From a bacterium (lineage in GTDB: Bacteria > Armatimonadota > Fimbriimonadia > Fimbriimonadales > Fimbriimonadaceae), in the NCBI GenBank assembly GCA_027485645.1, contig JAIXQR010000007.1, positions 1-64,000 on the forward strand: 64,000 nt of DNA, in the 5' to 3' direction. The translations under genes were made by a program, and so were the position numbers. The notes beneath the pieces are model-generated. The model made no database searches and was not told the DNA's origin. It was given only the letters and a program-made list of their open reading frames with translations. Below are positions 16,430 to 26,479 of this stretch, piece by piece. How positions within the stretch are numbered: position 1 is the stretch's first letter; every line of letters begins with the position of its first letter.

Positions 16430-17083
16430 GTGGGGCAGACAGCGTTATCTCGGGCGCGGACAAGCGGAGTAAGGGCGGTTTCGGTTGTAGATCTTCTCGC
16501 GGTCGGCTTGGCCCGACGCGAAGATGAAGTTGATCGTGCGGAGGCAAATTGCCGACCGTTGCTGGTTAAGATGGGCAGCATCTACAACTTGAAAGACCTC
16601 ACCGCCCAAGAGCTTGCCGCCCCGACGGGTCTGGAGCCTTTCGAAGTGCTTCGCGCCCAGGCGCTGATTGAACTGGGGCGGCGGATGGTGGAAGCAGGGA
16701 AGGGCGAAGTTCGAGAATTCTCTGATCCTGATGCGGTAGCCGAATACCTTTCCGATCTTCGGGACCAGAAGCGCGAGTTCTTTGTTGCGCTTCTCCTAGA
16801 CGCAAAGAACCAACTCATTCGCCGAGCCGATGTTCACATCGGAACGGCAAACACGTCCCTCGTTGGTGCCCGCGAGGTATTCCGCGAGGCGGTTAAGGAC
16901 GGTGCGGTTGGCATCATCGTTGCCCATAACCACCCCAGCGGCGACCCGACCCCGAGCCCGGAAGACGTCGCCGTTACGCGGCAACTTCGCGATGCCGGCA
17001 AGCTACTCGATATCCCGTTGCTTGATCACGTGATCATCGGCGAATCTCGCCACGTGAGTCTTCGCCGCATGGGACTCTTGTAG
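16430..17083 (+). CDS. radC: RadC-family JAB-domain protein
   Basis: 217 residues from a GTG start. The N-terminal helix-hairpin-helix region (GSIYNLKDLTAQELAAPTGLEPFEVLRAQAL) leads to a JAB/MPN metalloprotease-like domain with HIGTANTSLVGAREVF and the zinc motif AHNHPSGDPTPSPED. The family is traditionally called DNA repair protein RadC, but its biochemical role is unsettled. The usual N-terminal motif (EDERPREKLL) is missing and replaced by a short divergent start. A TATACT 6 nt upstream argues for a leaderless mRNA. Its stop codon lies inside the -10 element of the next gene. Confidence 0.92.
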   Translation: MGQTALSRARTSGVRAVSVVDLLAVGLARREDEVDRAEANCRPLLVKMGSIYNLKDLTAQELAAPTGLEPFEVLRAQALIELGRRMVEAGKGEVREFSDPDAVAEYLSDLRDQKREFFVALLLDAKNQLIRRADVHIGTANTSLVGAREVFREAVKDGAVGIIVAHNHPSGDPTPSPEDVAVTRQLRDAGKLLDIPLLDHVIIGESRHVSLRRMGLL

Positions 17084-17086
17084 AAT
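17081..17086 (+). promoter_or_regulatory. -10 element (TAGAAT), leaderless start of translin gene
   Basis: TAGAAT overlaps the TAG stop of the radC-like gene (17081-17083) and ends 7 nt before ATG 17094. Confidence 0.5.
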
Positions 17087-17093
17087 CCCGGCA

Positions 17094-17723
17094 ATGAACA
17101 CGTGGGATCAAACCGTTCTCGAACTCAAAGAGCGAGCGCAAGGCATGCACGAGGCGCGAGAAGCCGCGCTCGGGCACTGCCGCAAGCTCGGCCAACTCGC
17201 AGCGCGAAGCATTCGCCACGTCCACCGGCACCAGTTCGACGAAGCCGAGAACCTGCTCGAGCAGGCCAAGCAAGCCGCCGAAGCTGCCCGAGCGAGCCTG
17301 AAGCCGTTCCCAGAGCTGAATCCCGCCTACTTGCACGACTCTGAGAAGGAGATGGTCGAAGCCGCCGCCGTTCTCGCGATCGTTCGAGGTTTGCCGTACC
17401 CAACCCCCCAAGAACTCGGCGCGCAGGTGATGAGCTATCTCAACGGCATGGGAGAAGCCGCCAGCGAAGTCCGGCGCTTCGCCCTCGACAGCATTCGCCA
17501 TGGCAAAGTCGAAGAAGCGGAAGCGATTCTAGGGCAGATGGAGATGATTTACGAAGATCTCATCACCTTCGACTTCAGCGACGCCATGACCGGCGGCCTT
17601 CGCCGAACCTGCGATGCACTGCGCGCCGTCGTCGAACGCACGAGAAGCGACCTAACCCTCACGACCACGCAACAAGCCCTCACCGAAGAACTGCGTCGCT
17701 ACCGCTTGGGGGAGAACGCTTAA
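17094..17723 (+). CDS. Translin-family protein
   Basis: 209 residues, almost entirely alpha-helical. The second half carries the translin pattern: an acidic helix (SEKEMVEAAAVLAIVRG), LPYPTPQELGAQVMSYLNGMGEAASEVRRF, then GGLRRTCDALRAVVERTRSDLTL, which aligns with the C-terminal helix motif of translin and archaeal homologues. Translins bind single-stranded RNA/DNA as ring oligomers, and with TRAX form the C3PO endoribonuclease. Archaeal homologues can act alone. Translins are uncommon in bacteria, so substrate and role here are open. Being next to a radC-like gene might point to nucleic-acid metabolism. The leaderless start fixes the N-terminus at 17094. Confidence 0.78.
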   Translation: MNTWDQTVLELKERAQGMHEAREAALGHCRKLGQLAARSIRHVHRHQFDEAENLLEQAKQAAEAARASLKPFPELNPAYLHDSEKEMVEAAAVLAIVRGLPYPTPQELGAQVMSYLNGMGEAASEVRRFALDSIRHGKVEEAEAILGQMEMIYEDLITFDFSDAMTGGLRRTCDALRAVVERTRSDLTLTTTQQALTEELRRYRLGENA

Positions 17724-17768
17724 TGCAACCCAATTCAACACGTCAACGTTTCTCCTAAGGACCATCGG

Positions 17769-18437
17769 ATGCTTCAGTTCTTTCTCCATCGGGATAACAT
17801 TCCCTTCGCGATCGCCATCGGGATACTGGCCGGAATTCTTGCGCTCGAAGTCATCGGCGCAGTCCTCGGCTTTAGTCTCAGCGGCGACAACGAAGCTGAT
17901 GCGAGCATCGATCTAGACGGCGCGGATTCGCCGACCCTGGTTGCCCAGGGGCTTTACTGGCTCAGCATCGGACGAATTCCGCTCATCGCTTGGTTAGCCG
18001 TATTCTCGGCAAGCTTCGGCATCTCGGGATACGTGTTCCAAGCGGCAACCGCTATGTCGCTTGCTCCGATGTTCGCCCTTGGCACCGCTAGTCTTGGCGG
18101 CGTTATCGGCGCGAGATTCGTGGGCGGGTGGCTTGCTAAGACGGTTTTCAAGGACGAAACCACTGCCATCAGCGCTGAATCGCTCGTTGGAAATGTTGCG
18201 CAAGTCACGCTTGGCATCGGCCGCCGCGGAGCACCTACGCAGGGAAAGGTTCGCGATGTGCACGGCTTAACGCACTACGTGTTGATTGAGCCAGAGAACG
18301 AATTTGATGAACTCGCACCCGGGTCAGAAGTGATTCTGCTCCGGCGCGATGGACCGAAATACTTCGCCGTAACGAACTCTTTGGAGACCGTTATGGCTTT
18401 AGATGGCGGTGAGGTTCCGCTGAAAACAACAAATTAA
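17769..18437 (+). CDS. NfeD/YqiJ-like membrane protein with OB-fold tail
   Basis: 222 residues: TM helices at about 13-38, 73-97 and 100-122, then a soluble beta-rich domain (ESLVGNVAQVTLG, GKVRDVHGLTHYVLIEP, GSEVILLRRDG) that fits the OB fold of NfeD/YqiJ proteins. Such proteins pair with flotillins, and the flotillin gene begins 5 bp after this stop. A Shine-Dalgarno AAGGA lies 8 nt before ATG 17769. The two are expected to form a membrane-microdomain complex of unknown cargo. Confidence 0.85.
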   Translation: MLQFFLHRDNIPFAIAIGILAGILALEVIGAVLGFSLSGDNEADASIDLDGADSPTLVAQGLYWLSIGRIPLIAWLAVFSASFGISGYVFQAATAMSLAPMFALGTASLGGVIGARFVGGWLAKTVFKDETTAISAESLVGNVAQVTLGIGRRGAPTQGKVRDVHGLTHYVLIEPENEFDELAPGSEVILLRRDGPKYFAVTNSLETVMALDGGEVPLKTTN

Positions 18438-18442
18438 AGCAA

Positions 18443-20209
18443 ATGCCAATCGATTCAATGCAAGTCATCCTGCCGATCATCGGCATCGTCCTCGGGGTCA
18501 TCCTGTTACTCGGCTTCGTCGTGTCCAGGTTGTACGTCCGGTCAACGAAGGAAAGCTCGTTCGTAAAGACCGGCATGGGCGGCCAGAAGGTCGTCATGAG
18601 CGGTGGCGCGGTTGTCTTCCCGGTGATCCACGAAATCATTCGGGTGAACATGAACACGCTTCGGCTCGAAGTCCGGCGAACCGGAGAGTCGGCCCTTATT
18701 ACCAAAGACCGAATCCGAGTTGACGTTCACGCTGAGTTCTTCGTTCGTGTTAAGCCAACGGAAGAGGCGATCGCAGATGCGGCACAGACGCTCGGTCTGC
18801 GAACGCAGAATCCGGCGGCTTTGAAGGAATTGGTCGAAGGTAAGTTCGTCGACGCGCTCCGTGCTGTCGCGGCGGAGATGACCATGGAAGAGCTGCACGA
18901 GCAGCGAGTTCAGTTCGTCCAGCGCGTTCAGACCACGGTGTCGGAGGACATCCTCAAGAACGGTCTCGAACTTGAATCGGTCTCGCTGACCTCGCTCGAC
19001 CAGACCAGCATCGACTTCTTGAACCCGAATAACGTTTTCGACGCTCAAGGTTTGGCAAAGCTGACCGAGACGATCGAAGCCAAGCGAAAGCAACGAAACG
19101 ACATTGAGCAGGAAACTCGGATTCAAATCGAAACCAAGAACCTCCAAGCCGACCAGCAATCGCTGAGCATCAAGCGCGAGCAGGAATACGCGCAGATGGA
19201 GCAGCAGCGCGAAATCGAAATCCGCCGAGCCGGTCAGGTTGCGGAAATCGCCCGAGAACGTGCCGCTCGCGAGCAAGAAGCCAAGCAAGCCGAAATCGCG
19301 GCGCAGCAGCTGGTTCAACAGTCCCAAATCCTTTCGGCGCGAGAGGTTCAAGAGAGCCAAATCGCGAGTGAGCGGCAACTAAAGGAACTTGAAGTTCTTA
19401 AAGCCCAAGCCCTTGAAACTGCCGAAATTGACAAGTCAAAGGCACTCGAACTTGCGGAGCAGGATCGATCCATCGCCATCGCCGAAAAGTCCCGCGCTAA
19501 GTCCGAAGCGGAAGCCCTGGCATCTCGTGCCTTGGCCGAAGCCGTTAAAGCTGAGGAAGAAGTCATCACCGTCCGAGAGAGCGAAGTCGCCGAACGACGC
19601 AAGCGAATCGAGCTGATCACGGCCGCCGAGCAGGCTGAGAAGGAAGCGATCAAGATCACCTATGCCGCCCAAGCCGAGGTGAAGGCCACGGAAGACCGTG
19701 CGACTGCTTTGCGAACTTTGGCTTCCGCCGAAGCAGAGCAGATTCGAATTGCTGCCGCCGGTGAAGCCGACTCGATTACCGCGCGTGCGGAAGCCGAAGC
19801 GAAGCGCTACTCGGTGGAAGCCGTCGGTAAGCGCGCGATCAACGAAGCCGAGAACGTGCTTTCTGCCGCCGTGCCTGAAGCTCAAATCAAGAAGATTCTC
19901 ATCGAGAATCTCCCGGCCATCATTCGCGAGAGCGTAGAGCCGATGAAGCAAATCGATAGCATCAAGATCATGCAAGTCGAAGGGCTCGGCGGTGGCAACA
20001 ACGGAGGCTCGCACTCCGAAGCCAACACTTCGCTCGCCGACCAGATGGTGAACAGTGCGCTTCGATATCGTGGCCAAGCACCTTTGGTCGATGCGTTGAT
20101 GGAAGAGATCGGCATCAAGGGTGGCGACATCAACGGCGCGGTTCGGGCGCTCGGAGTAGGGACTGCCCCAGCCATCGCAGAGAAATCTGAGGCGGCTAAA
20201 TCCGAGTAG
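18443..20209 (+). CDS. Flotillin (YqiK-like SPFH-domain protein)
   Basis: 588 residues: an N-terminal TM helix (VILPIIGIVLGVILLLGFVV), the SPFH domain (about 35-230, with GGAVVFPVIHEIIRVNMNT), and a long Glu/Ala/Lys/Arg coiled coil (about 200-480) with many AEA and EQ repeats. The C-terminal tail contains the conserved LPAIIRESVEPM segment and a Gly/Asn-rich patch. Flotillins oligomerise at the inner membrane and organise ordered lipid domains. With the preceding NfeD-like gene it forms the classic yqiJ-yqiK type pair. Confidence 0.93.
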   Translation: MPIDSMQVILPIIGIVLGVILLLGFVVSRLYVRSTKESSFVKTGMGGQKVVMSGGAVVFPVIHEIIRVNMNTLRLEVRRTGESALITKDRIRVDVHAEFFVRVKPTEEAIADAAQTLGLRTQNPAALKELVEGKFVDALRAVAAEMTMEELHEQRVQFVQRVQTTVSEDILKNGLELESVSLTSLDQTSIDFLNPNNVFDAQGLAKLTETIEAKRKQRNDIEQETRIQIETKNLQADQQSLSIKREQEYAQMEQQREIEIRRAGQVAEIARERAAREQEAKQAEIAAQQLVQQSQILSAREVQESQIASERQLKELEVLKAQALETAEIDKSKALELAEQDRSIAIAEKSRAKSEAEALASRALAEAVKAEEEVITVRESEVAERRKRIELITAAEQAEKEAIKITYAAQAEVKATEDRATALRTLASAEAEQIRIAAAGEADSITARAEAEAKRYSVEAVGKRAINEAENVLSAAVPEAQIKKILIENLPAIIRESVEPMKQIDSIKIMQVEGLGGGNNGGSHSEANTSLADQMVNSALRYRGQAPLVDALMEEIGIKGGDINGAVRALGVGTAPAIAEKSEAAKSE

Positions 20210-20231
20210 AAACAACGGCAAGTTCGGCCGC

Positions 20232-20257
20232 GAAGGGCGCCTACCGGGCCGCCCTTC
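20232..20257 (+). terminator. Stem-loop between flotillin and glycerate kinase genes
   Basis: GAAGGGCG (20232-20239) and CGCCCTTC (20250-20257) form a perfect 8-bp GC-rich stem with a 10-nt loop. No T-run follows, so it is at best a weak or Rho-assisted terminator. It overlaps codons that seem to belong to the glycerate kinase N-terminus. Confidence 0.4.
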
Positions 20258-20262
20258 ACGCC

Positions 20263-21342
20263 ATGGCGGGCGACTTTGTGATGAGCAAAGTCGCCCGTTC
20301 GATGTTCCGGAATCGCGATTTTCAGGTCAAGGTGCTTGCGGTTGGCAAGGCAGCATCGGCCATGGTAGCAGGACTGGTTCAAGAACGTCCCCACATTGCC
20401 AGCGGGCTTGTGATCACCACGGAACTCGATAACGGTCCTCGGATTGAGGGATTCGAATATCTGGTTAGCAGCCACCCGATCCCCGACGAACGAAGCTTGA
20501 TCGCAGGCGAACGGGCCCTTGAATTTGCCGCGACTTGTCAGCGAGATGACCGTGTTGTGCTGCTCCTCAGCGGCGGTGCCTCCGCACTGATGGAAAGCCT
20601 TCGTCCTGGAATCAGTCTTGAGGAATTCCAGGCGGAAACCCGAAGGGTCATGCACTCTGGAGTCGACATCTTCGGCCTGAACAAGTTCCGCCAGGCGCAC
20701 TCCCTCATCAAATCTGGAGGGTTGGCGCGCGCGCTTTCGCACGTCAAGTGGAAGCAAGCTTACGTCATCTCGGATGTTATGGGAGACGATTTCCGCACCA
20801 TTGGCAGCGGACCGTTTTGGGGCGAAGCGGAACCCATCCCGCACCGCGTTGTGGCAAACAACGCGATGGCAGTTCTTGCCGCTCGGACCTATCTGCTCAA
20901 GAACGGATTTTGGATTGAAGACCCTGAACCGTCGCCGTTCGTAAACCGAGACGCCACGGAATTCGGTGAGCATTTAGGCGAACTATCCAATGCGCTCATG
21001 GCAAGGGAGGCGGTTGTTTACGGCGGCGAGCCAACCTTGACGGTTGAAGGAAACCGGCCTGGCGGTCGATGCCAGCACGTTGCGCTGGTTGCCGCGACGA
21101 AGATGGATTGGAACAACACCGCCATCCTCGCGGCCGGAACTGACGGCAGAGACGGCACCACGGACGTTGCCGGAGCCTGTATCAGCGCGGCCGTGGCAGC
21201 TGGGCCACGGAGACTGGAGCAGTTCGAGCAAGCCCTTCGGGAGTTCGATTCGTCTCGAGTAATCCAAGAAGAGAATTGGGCGCTTCCGGCCGAATACACC
21301 GGCACGAATGTGAACGATCTCTTTATCGCGCTACGGGTGTGA
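20263..21342 (+). CDS. Glycerate 2-kinase (GckA/MOFRL family)
   Basis: 359 residues from the first ATG. The protein phosphorylates D-glycerate to 2-phosphoglycerate. Visible motifs are [33 protein letters not shown], the MOFRL segment (YGGEPTLTV... [11 protein letters not shown]), [16 protein letters not shown] and the terminal [11 protein letters not shown]. Kinases of this family usually exceed 400 residues. In the same frame, the 21 codons before the ATG (from ATC 20200, right after a TAA at 20197) read [13 protein letters not shown], which looks like the family's first helix. The true start may therefore be a non-ATG codon upstream. It ends overlapping the convergent gene by 20 bp. Confidence 0.88.
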   Translation: MAGDFVMSKVARSMFRNRDFQVKVLAVGKAASAMVAGLVQERPHIASGLVITTELDNGPRIEGFEYLVSSHPIPDERSLIAGERALEFAATCQRDDRVVLLLSGGASALMESLRPGISLEEFQAETRRVMHSGVDIFGLNKFRQAHSLIKSGGLARALSHVKWKQAYVISDVMGDDFRTIGSGPFWGEAEPIPHRVVANNAMAVLAARTYLLKNGFWIEDPEPSPFVNRDATEFGEHLGELSNALMAREAVVYGGEPTLTVEGNRPGGRCQHVALVAATKMDWNNTAILAAGTDGRDGTTDVAGACISAAVAAGPRRLEQFEQALREFDSSRVIQEENWALPAEYTGTNVNDLFIALRV

Positions 21343-22174
21343 TCGTCCAAACCTGCAACTCGGCCATGCTCCAAAGCGCAACCCCGGCGGGCGGGTCTAT
21401 CGTGATGCGCACGTTCGCTTTGCCTTTAAGAAAGCGCCGATCGATTCCAAACTCACTGGTCGCCCAGCGGCGCTCTCGGTTTTCGGCAGGCTCGTACCAC
21501 CAGCCAACAAACTCACCATCAACAAGAACCCGAGCGCGCTGTCGACCGTGGAACCGGTCGTAAGTCTTTCGAAGCCGGAGCCCGGTGCAGTCTGCCGGCA
21601 GAGGCTGAGCCCAGCTAAACGAGTTCAGGAAGCTCTGATGCTCCCCGGTAAACGGAACGCCATCTTCCCAGGCACTGGAGACCGGGAACAGCTTGGTTTG
21701 GTTTTGTGCAACGACATCGTATCGTTTTCGCGCTTCCGCATCGCCGACGTGCCACCGGTCCTGCAGCTTGGTTTCAATCGAATCTGCCCAGATCACGGTG
21801 ATGTAGCCATCGCTCTTGACCTCGCGGAAGAATGGGCAAGGAACCTCGCTGGAGATATTCTGAAACGGAACTCGAAGACCGTCCACGTAGACCGGCATCT
21901 CCATCGACGTGATCCATCCCGCACCGAAGATCGGAGGCCGCACCGGTTCCGCAATGCCCTCGGGAGCGGTCAGCCGACCCAAACCAACGGGAATGACGAT
22001 CTCCTCCGTGGCCGTTCGCGTGACGAATTCCGCAAAGGACTCGGTTACGGGCCCTTCCAGATAGTAATAACCGGGACCGTCGGCATCGAGGACAACCGGC
22101 GCTCCATCCGCGTCTCGGTACAGCGGGGCTCCAAACTCGCGATAGCTTTCACCCGCGCTCAGAATAGGCTTCAT
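21323..22174 (-). CDS. Uncharacterised beta-sandwich protein
   Basis: 283 residues, no signal peptide or membrane segment seen. Rich in Trp/Tyr/Phe and beta-type alternation. The C-terminal part ([48 protein letters not shown]) resembles the jelly-roll part of DUF2961-type proteins, which would suggest carbohydrate binding or hydrolysis; this is a weak impression only. The start ATG 22174 lies only 15 bp from the start of the divergent DUF2256 gene, so the two promoters must lie in each other's coding sequence or share a core. Confidence 0.65.
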   Translation of the reverse strand: MKPILSAGESYREFGAPLYRDADGAPVVLDADGPGYYYLEGPVTESFAEFVTRTATEEIVIPVGLGRLTAPEGIAEPVRPPIFGAGWITSMEMPVYVDGLRVPFQNISSEVPCPFFREVKSDGYITVIWADSIETKLQDRWHVGDAEARKRYDVVAQNQTKLFPVSSAWEDGVPFTGEHQSFLNSFSWAQPLPADCTGLRLRKTYDRFHGRQRARVLVDGEFVGWWYEPAENRERRWATSEFGIDRRFLKGKANVRITIDPPAGVALWSMAELQVWTITPVAR

Positions 22175-22189
22175 GACGTAGAGCTAGGC

Positions 22190-22342
22190 ATGCCGCAGCG
22201 GAACAACTCCCACCTGCCCACCAAAACGTGCGCCGCTTGCGGACGCCCATTTTCTTGGCGCAAAAAGTGGGAGCGAGACTGGGAAAACGTCAAGTTCTGC
22301 AGCGACAAGTGCCGGAAGAATAAACCTACTCCGAATCCCTAA
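22190..22342 (+). CDS. DUF2256 zinc-ribbon-like small protein
   Basis: 50 residues: [18 protein letters not shown] followed by [12 protein letters not shown]. The two CxxC/CxxxC pairs and the FxWRKKWxRDW core are the signature of DUF2256, small proteins predicted to bind zinc and of unknown function, often found near photolyase-related genes. The start at ATG 22190 leaves 15 bp to the divergent gene at 22174. The 3' end overlaps the end of pgk by 17 bp. Confidence 0.85.
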   Translation: MPQRNNSHLPTKTCAACGRPFSWRKKWERDWENVKFCSDKCRKNKPTPNP

Positions 22343-23504
22343 GTGCCGCAATCCCCGGCAAGACCTTTCCTTCCAAGAACTCAAGGCTGGCTCCGCCGCC
22401 GGTGCTCACGTGGCTCATCTTATCGGCGAGACCAAACTTTTCGACCGCCGCGGCGCTATCTCCTCCGCCGACGATCGTCGTGCCGGTGCATTCGGCCATC
22501 GCTTCTGCAACTGCGCGAGTGCCGCCTTCGAAAGGCTTCAGCTCAAACACGCCAACAGGTCCGTTCCAAAGCACGGTCTGCGCTCCCTTGATGACTTCGG
22601 CAAACGCGATTCGTGATTCTGGCCCGATGTCTAAGCCCTCTTGGTCAGCAGGAATGTTGTCGGTCGTAACGACGGTGGTGTTGGCATCCGCCGAGAACGC
22701 GTCGGAAGCGATGATATCAACCGGCAACAAGATTTTCTCGGGGAACTCTTTCAGCAAGCTCGCGGCGTAGTCGATCGAGCTGGCATCGAGAATCGACTTG
22801 CCGATTTCTTTGCCTTGTGCCTTCAGGAAGGTGTAGGTCATGCCGCCACCAATGATGAGTCGGTCTACTTTCGGAAGCAGGTTGTCGATGAGCGCAATCT
22901 TGTCCTTGACCTTGCTGCCACCCATGATGGCCACGAATGGTCGCCCTGGATTCTCAACGACTGCCCCAAGATGCTGGAGCTCTTTTTCGATGAGCAATCC
23001 GGCGTACCCCGGAAGGATGTGGGCGACGCCTTCGGTGCTGGCATGGGCTCGGTGCGCGGTGCCAAATGCGTCGTTTACATAAACATCGGCAAGCTTCGCA
23101 AGCTTCGCAGCAAACGCAGGATCGTTGGCTTCTTCCTCGGGATGGAACCGCACGTTCTCGAGCAACAGAACGTCACCGGGCTGAGCTTTCGATACCGCTT
23201 TCTCAACCTCAAAGCCCACGCAGTCAGGGAGCAAGGTCACTGGCTGGTCAAGCAGTTCGCTGAGCCGCTCCGCCACGGGTTCCAAACTCAGCGCAGGATC
23301 GACGCCTTTCGGGCGACCAAGATGGCTGGCAAGAATGACGACCGCGCCTTGCTTGATCAGGTGGCCGATCGTCGGAAGGCTCTCCTCAATTCGACGACTA
23401 TCGGTAATTTCGCCGTTCTCCAACGGCACGTTAAAGTCGCATCGAACAAGAACGCGTTTTCCAGCCGCGTTGAGATCAGAGAGAGTAAGTTTTCCGAGCG
23501 CCAT
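22326..23504 (-). CDS. pgk: Phosphoglycerate kinase
   Basis: 392 residues. Converts 1,3-bisphosphoglycerate and ADP to 3-phosphoglycerate and ATP in glycolysis. The N-terminal signature [15 protein letters not shown], substrate motif [11 protein letters not shown], hinge and C-terminal nucleotide domain ([43 protein letters not shown]) are all present. Two consecutive ATG codons exist. The second (23504) is preferred because the TATTCT -10 element lies exactly 7 nt upstream, matching the leaderless spacing of other genes here. Confidence 0.97.
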   Translation of the reverse strand: MALGKLTLSDLNAAGKRVLVRCDFNVPLENGEITDSRRIEESLPTIGHLIKQGAVVILASHLGRPKGVDPALSLEPVAERLSELLDQPVTLLPDCVGFEVEKAVSKAQPGDVLLLENVRFHPEEEANDPAFAAKLAKLADVYVNDAFGTAHRAHASTEGVAHILPGYAGLLIEKELQHLGAVVENPGRPFVAIMGGSKVKDKIALIDNLLPKVDRLIIGGGMTYTFLKAQGKEIGKSILDASSIDYAASLLKEFPEKILLPVDIIASDAFSADANTTVVTTDNIPADQEGLDIGPESRIAFAEVIKGAQTVLWNGPVGVFELKPFEGGTRAVAEAMAECTGTTIVGGGDSAAAVEKFGLADKMSHVSTGGGASLEFLEGKVLPGIAALRDSE

Positions 23505-23511
23505 CATTTTC

Positions 23512-23517
23512 AGAATA
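23512..23517 (-). promoter_or_regulatory. -10 element (TATTCT), leaderless start of pgk
   Basis: Minus-strand TATTCT, 7 nt before the second ATG (23504) of the ATGATG pair. Confidence 0.5.
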
Positions 23518-23541
23518 CCGATCTGATGGCGCCCGGGTTGC

Positions 23542-23727
23542 TTATTGCGGTGAATCTTTCAGCGCATTGCCTCGAACAGGCTGCGCCGCCGCCGCATCTT
23601 CTTTGGAGTACTTCTTGTCCGACTTGGCTTCTGCACCGGCCGGATTGGGTGGCTCCGCATCATTGCCGCATCCGATGACGGATGCAGCAATGACGGAAGC
23701 GAAGAGCAGTGACTTCAGTTGCTTCAT
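23542..23727 (-). CDS. Small lipoprotein downstream of pseudopilin
   Basis: 61 residues: a signal sequence with a lipobox ending VIGC (Cys 20), then a polar, disordered tail ([27 protein letters not shown]). Predicted to be lipid-anchored and periplasmic. It starts 6 bp after the pseudopilin gene, with AGGA just before its ATG, so the two are one operon. Parallels the 91-residue anchored protein after the other pseudopilin; the two share no clear sequence beyond a Pro-rich tail. Confidence 0.72.
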   Translation of the reverse strand: MKQLKSLLFASVIAASVIGCGNDAEPPNPAGAEAKSDKKYSKEDAAAAQPVRGNALKDSPQ

Positions 23728-23733
23728 GTCCTG

Positions 23734-24765
23734 TTATGGGAAGCAAGGAAGGGCCGAGCCAGAAGGACCGATCGTGTACTCGAAGGTCGAGTCGGGTCGG
23801 AAGTAGCTCATGTATCGGCCGGCACCTGGGGAAGACACGCAACGTGCAGGAACGTACAGGTTTCCAGGCGCGCTGACTGGATCGCCAACGCAGTCGGCCG
23901 TTTTGCTGTACTGATAGCCCGGAATGTTTCGGTTTCCGGTGTTGAAGCCCTCGGTCGGGTGCTTGATGAATCGCGCAGACGAGTCGGTCGCAACCACGAG
24001 CCAGCCGTCGCCAAAGACGTGGGTGGTGTCACTCGCGCCTTCGAAGGTGCACTCGTAAGTGTCTTGTCGGCTTGCCAACGATCGCGTGCTTCCGGCTTGC
24101 GGAACGCCGCCAGCGTTGAACTTACAGACCGGTGCCGGGTTTCCAGGCGTTCCGATGACCGGGCAGATCATGTAGACCGGGGTGTATCCGTAGCCTCGAT
24201 AGGCTTCCTTACCGTTGCTCCAAGTTGCGAGCGGGAGTTGGCTCGGCCGTGCGACTTCGGACGCCGAGGCGGCGTTGAGCAGTCCGTTGGTGGCCAGAGA
24301 GGTGACGGGGAGTCCCGCTGGTGCGGTGGTGTAGCTGAAGCCCGCCGTGTAGAGCGTCTGACCGCTGGCCGTGTAGATGTCGTAGTTCTTCGTGTACGGG
24401 AATGTGGAGTTGTGCCACGCAACGGCATCAGCGGCGGTGAACGCCGAGTTGGCTCCCCAACCGGCCGGGACGGAGTGAAGTCGGTACGAAGGAGTGCTCC
24501 AGAAGCTGTGTAGGTAGGTGCCGGTGATCGGGTCGATGGAGTGCATCAACGGGAAGTAGTCGTCGTAATCCGTGGAGTACAGAAGGATGCCCGTTCCCGT
24601 CTGCTTGGTATTACTCAACGCAGCAGACTTCTTGGCCGCAGCTTTCGCCTGGGCGAAGACCGGGAAGAGGATGGCAGCGAGAATCGCAATGATGGCGATT
24701 ACGACCAGCAGTTCGATAAGCGTGAAGCCCTTCGAACCATTCTTTGAGGTTTGACAGTTTTGCAT
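23734..24765 (-). CDS. Type II secretion/type IV pilus-like pseudopilin
   Basis: 343 residues. The leader (MQNCQTSKNGSKG) precedes [16 protein letters not shown] with Gly at -1 and Glu at +5, the canonical prepilin peptidase site. The hydrophobic helix continues to [13 protein letters not shown], nearly identical to the other pseudopilin at 11310. The long globular domain contains LLYSTDYDDYFPL and a DGWLVVATDS segment. ATG 24765 is chosen since GGAG lies 5 nt upstream; longer readings have no Shine-Dalgarno. Forms an operon with the lipoprotein. Likely a secreted or surface filament component. Confidence 0.85.
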   Translation of the reverse strand: MQNCQTSKNGSKGFTLIELLVVIAIIAILAAILFPVFAQAKAAAKKSAALSNTKQTGTGILLYSTDYDDYFPLMHSIDPITGTYLHSFWSTPSYRLHSVPAGWGANSAFTAADAVAWHNSTFPYTKNYDIYTASGQTLYTAGFSYTTAPAGLPVTSLATNGLLNAASASEVARPSQLPLATWSNGKEAYRGYGYTPVYMICPVIGTPGNPAPVCKFNAGGVPQAGSTRSLASRQDTYECTFEGASDTTHVFGDGWLVVATDSSARFIKHPTEGFNTGNRNIPGYQYSKTADCVGDPVSAPGNLYVPARCVSSPGAGRYMSYFRPDSTFEYTIGPSGSALPCFP

Positions 24766-26456
<1,691 letters not shown>

Positions 26457-26479
26457 TGCTTGTATGCTAAGCAGCACCA

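Noticed and set aside
18542-20221. Minus-strand open frames opposite the flotillin coiled coil
   Set aside because: Leu/Phe/Asp-rich mirror translations of the repetitive Glu/Ala/Lys codons; no start signals.
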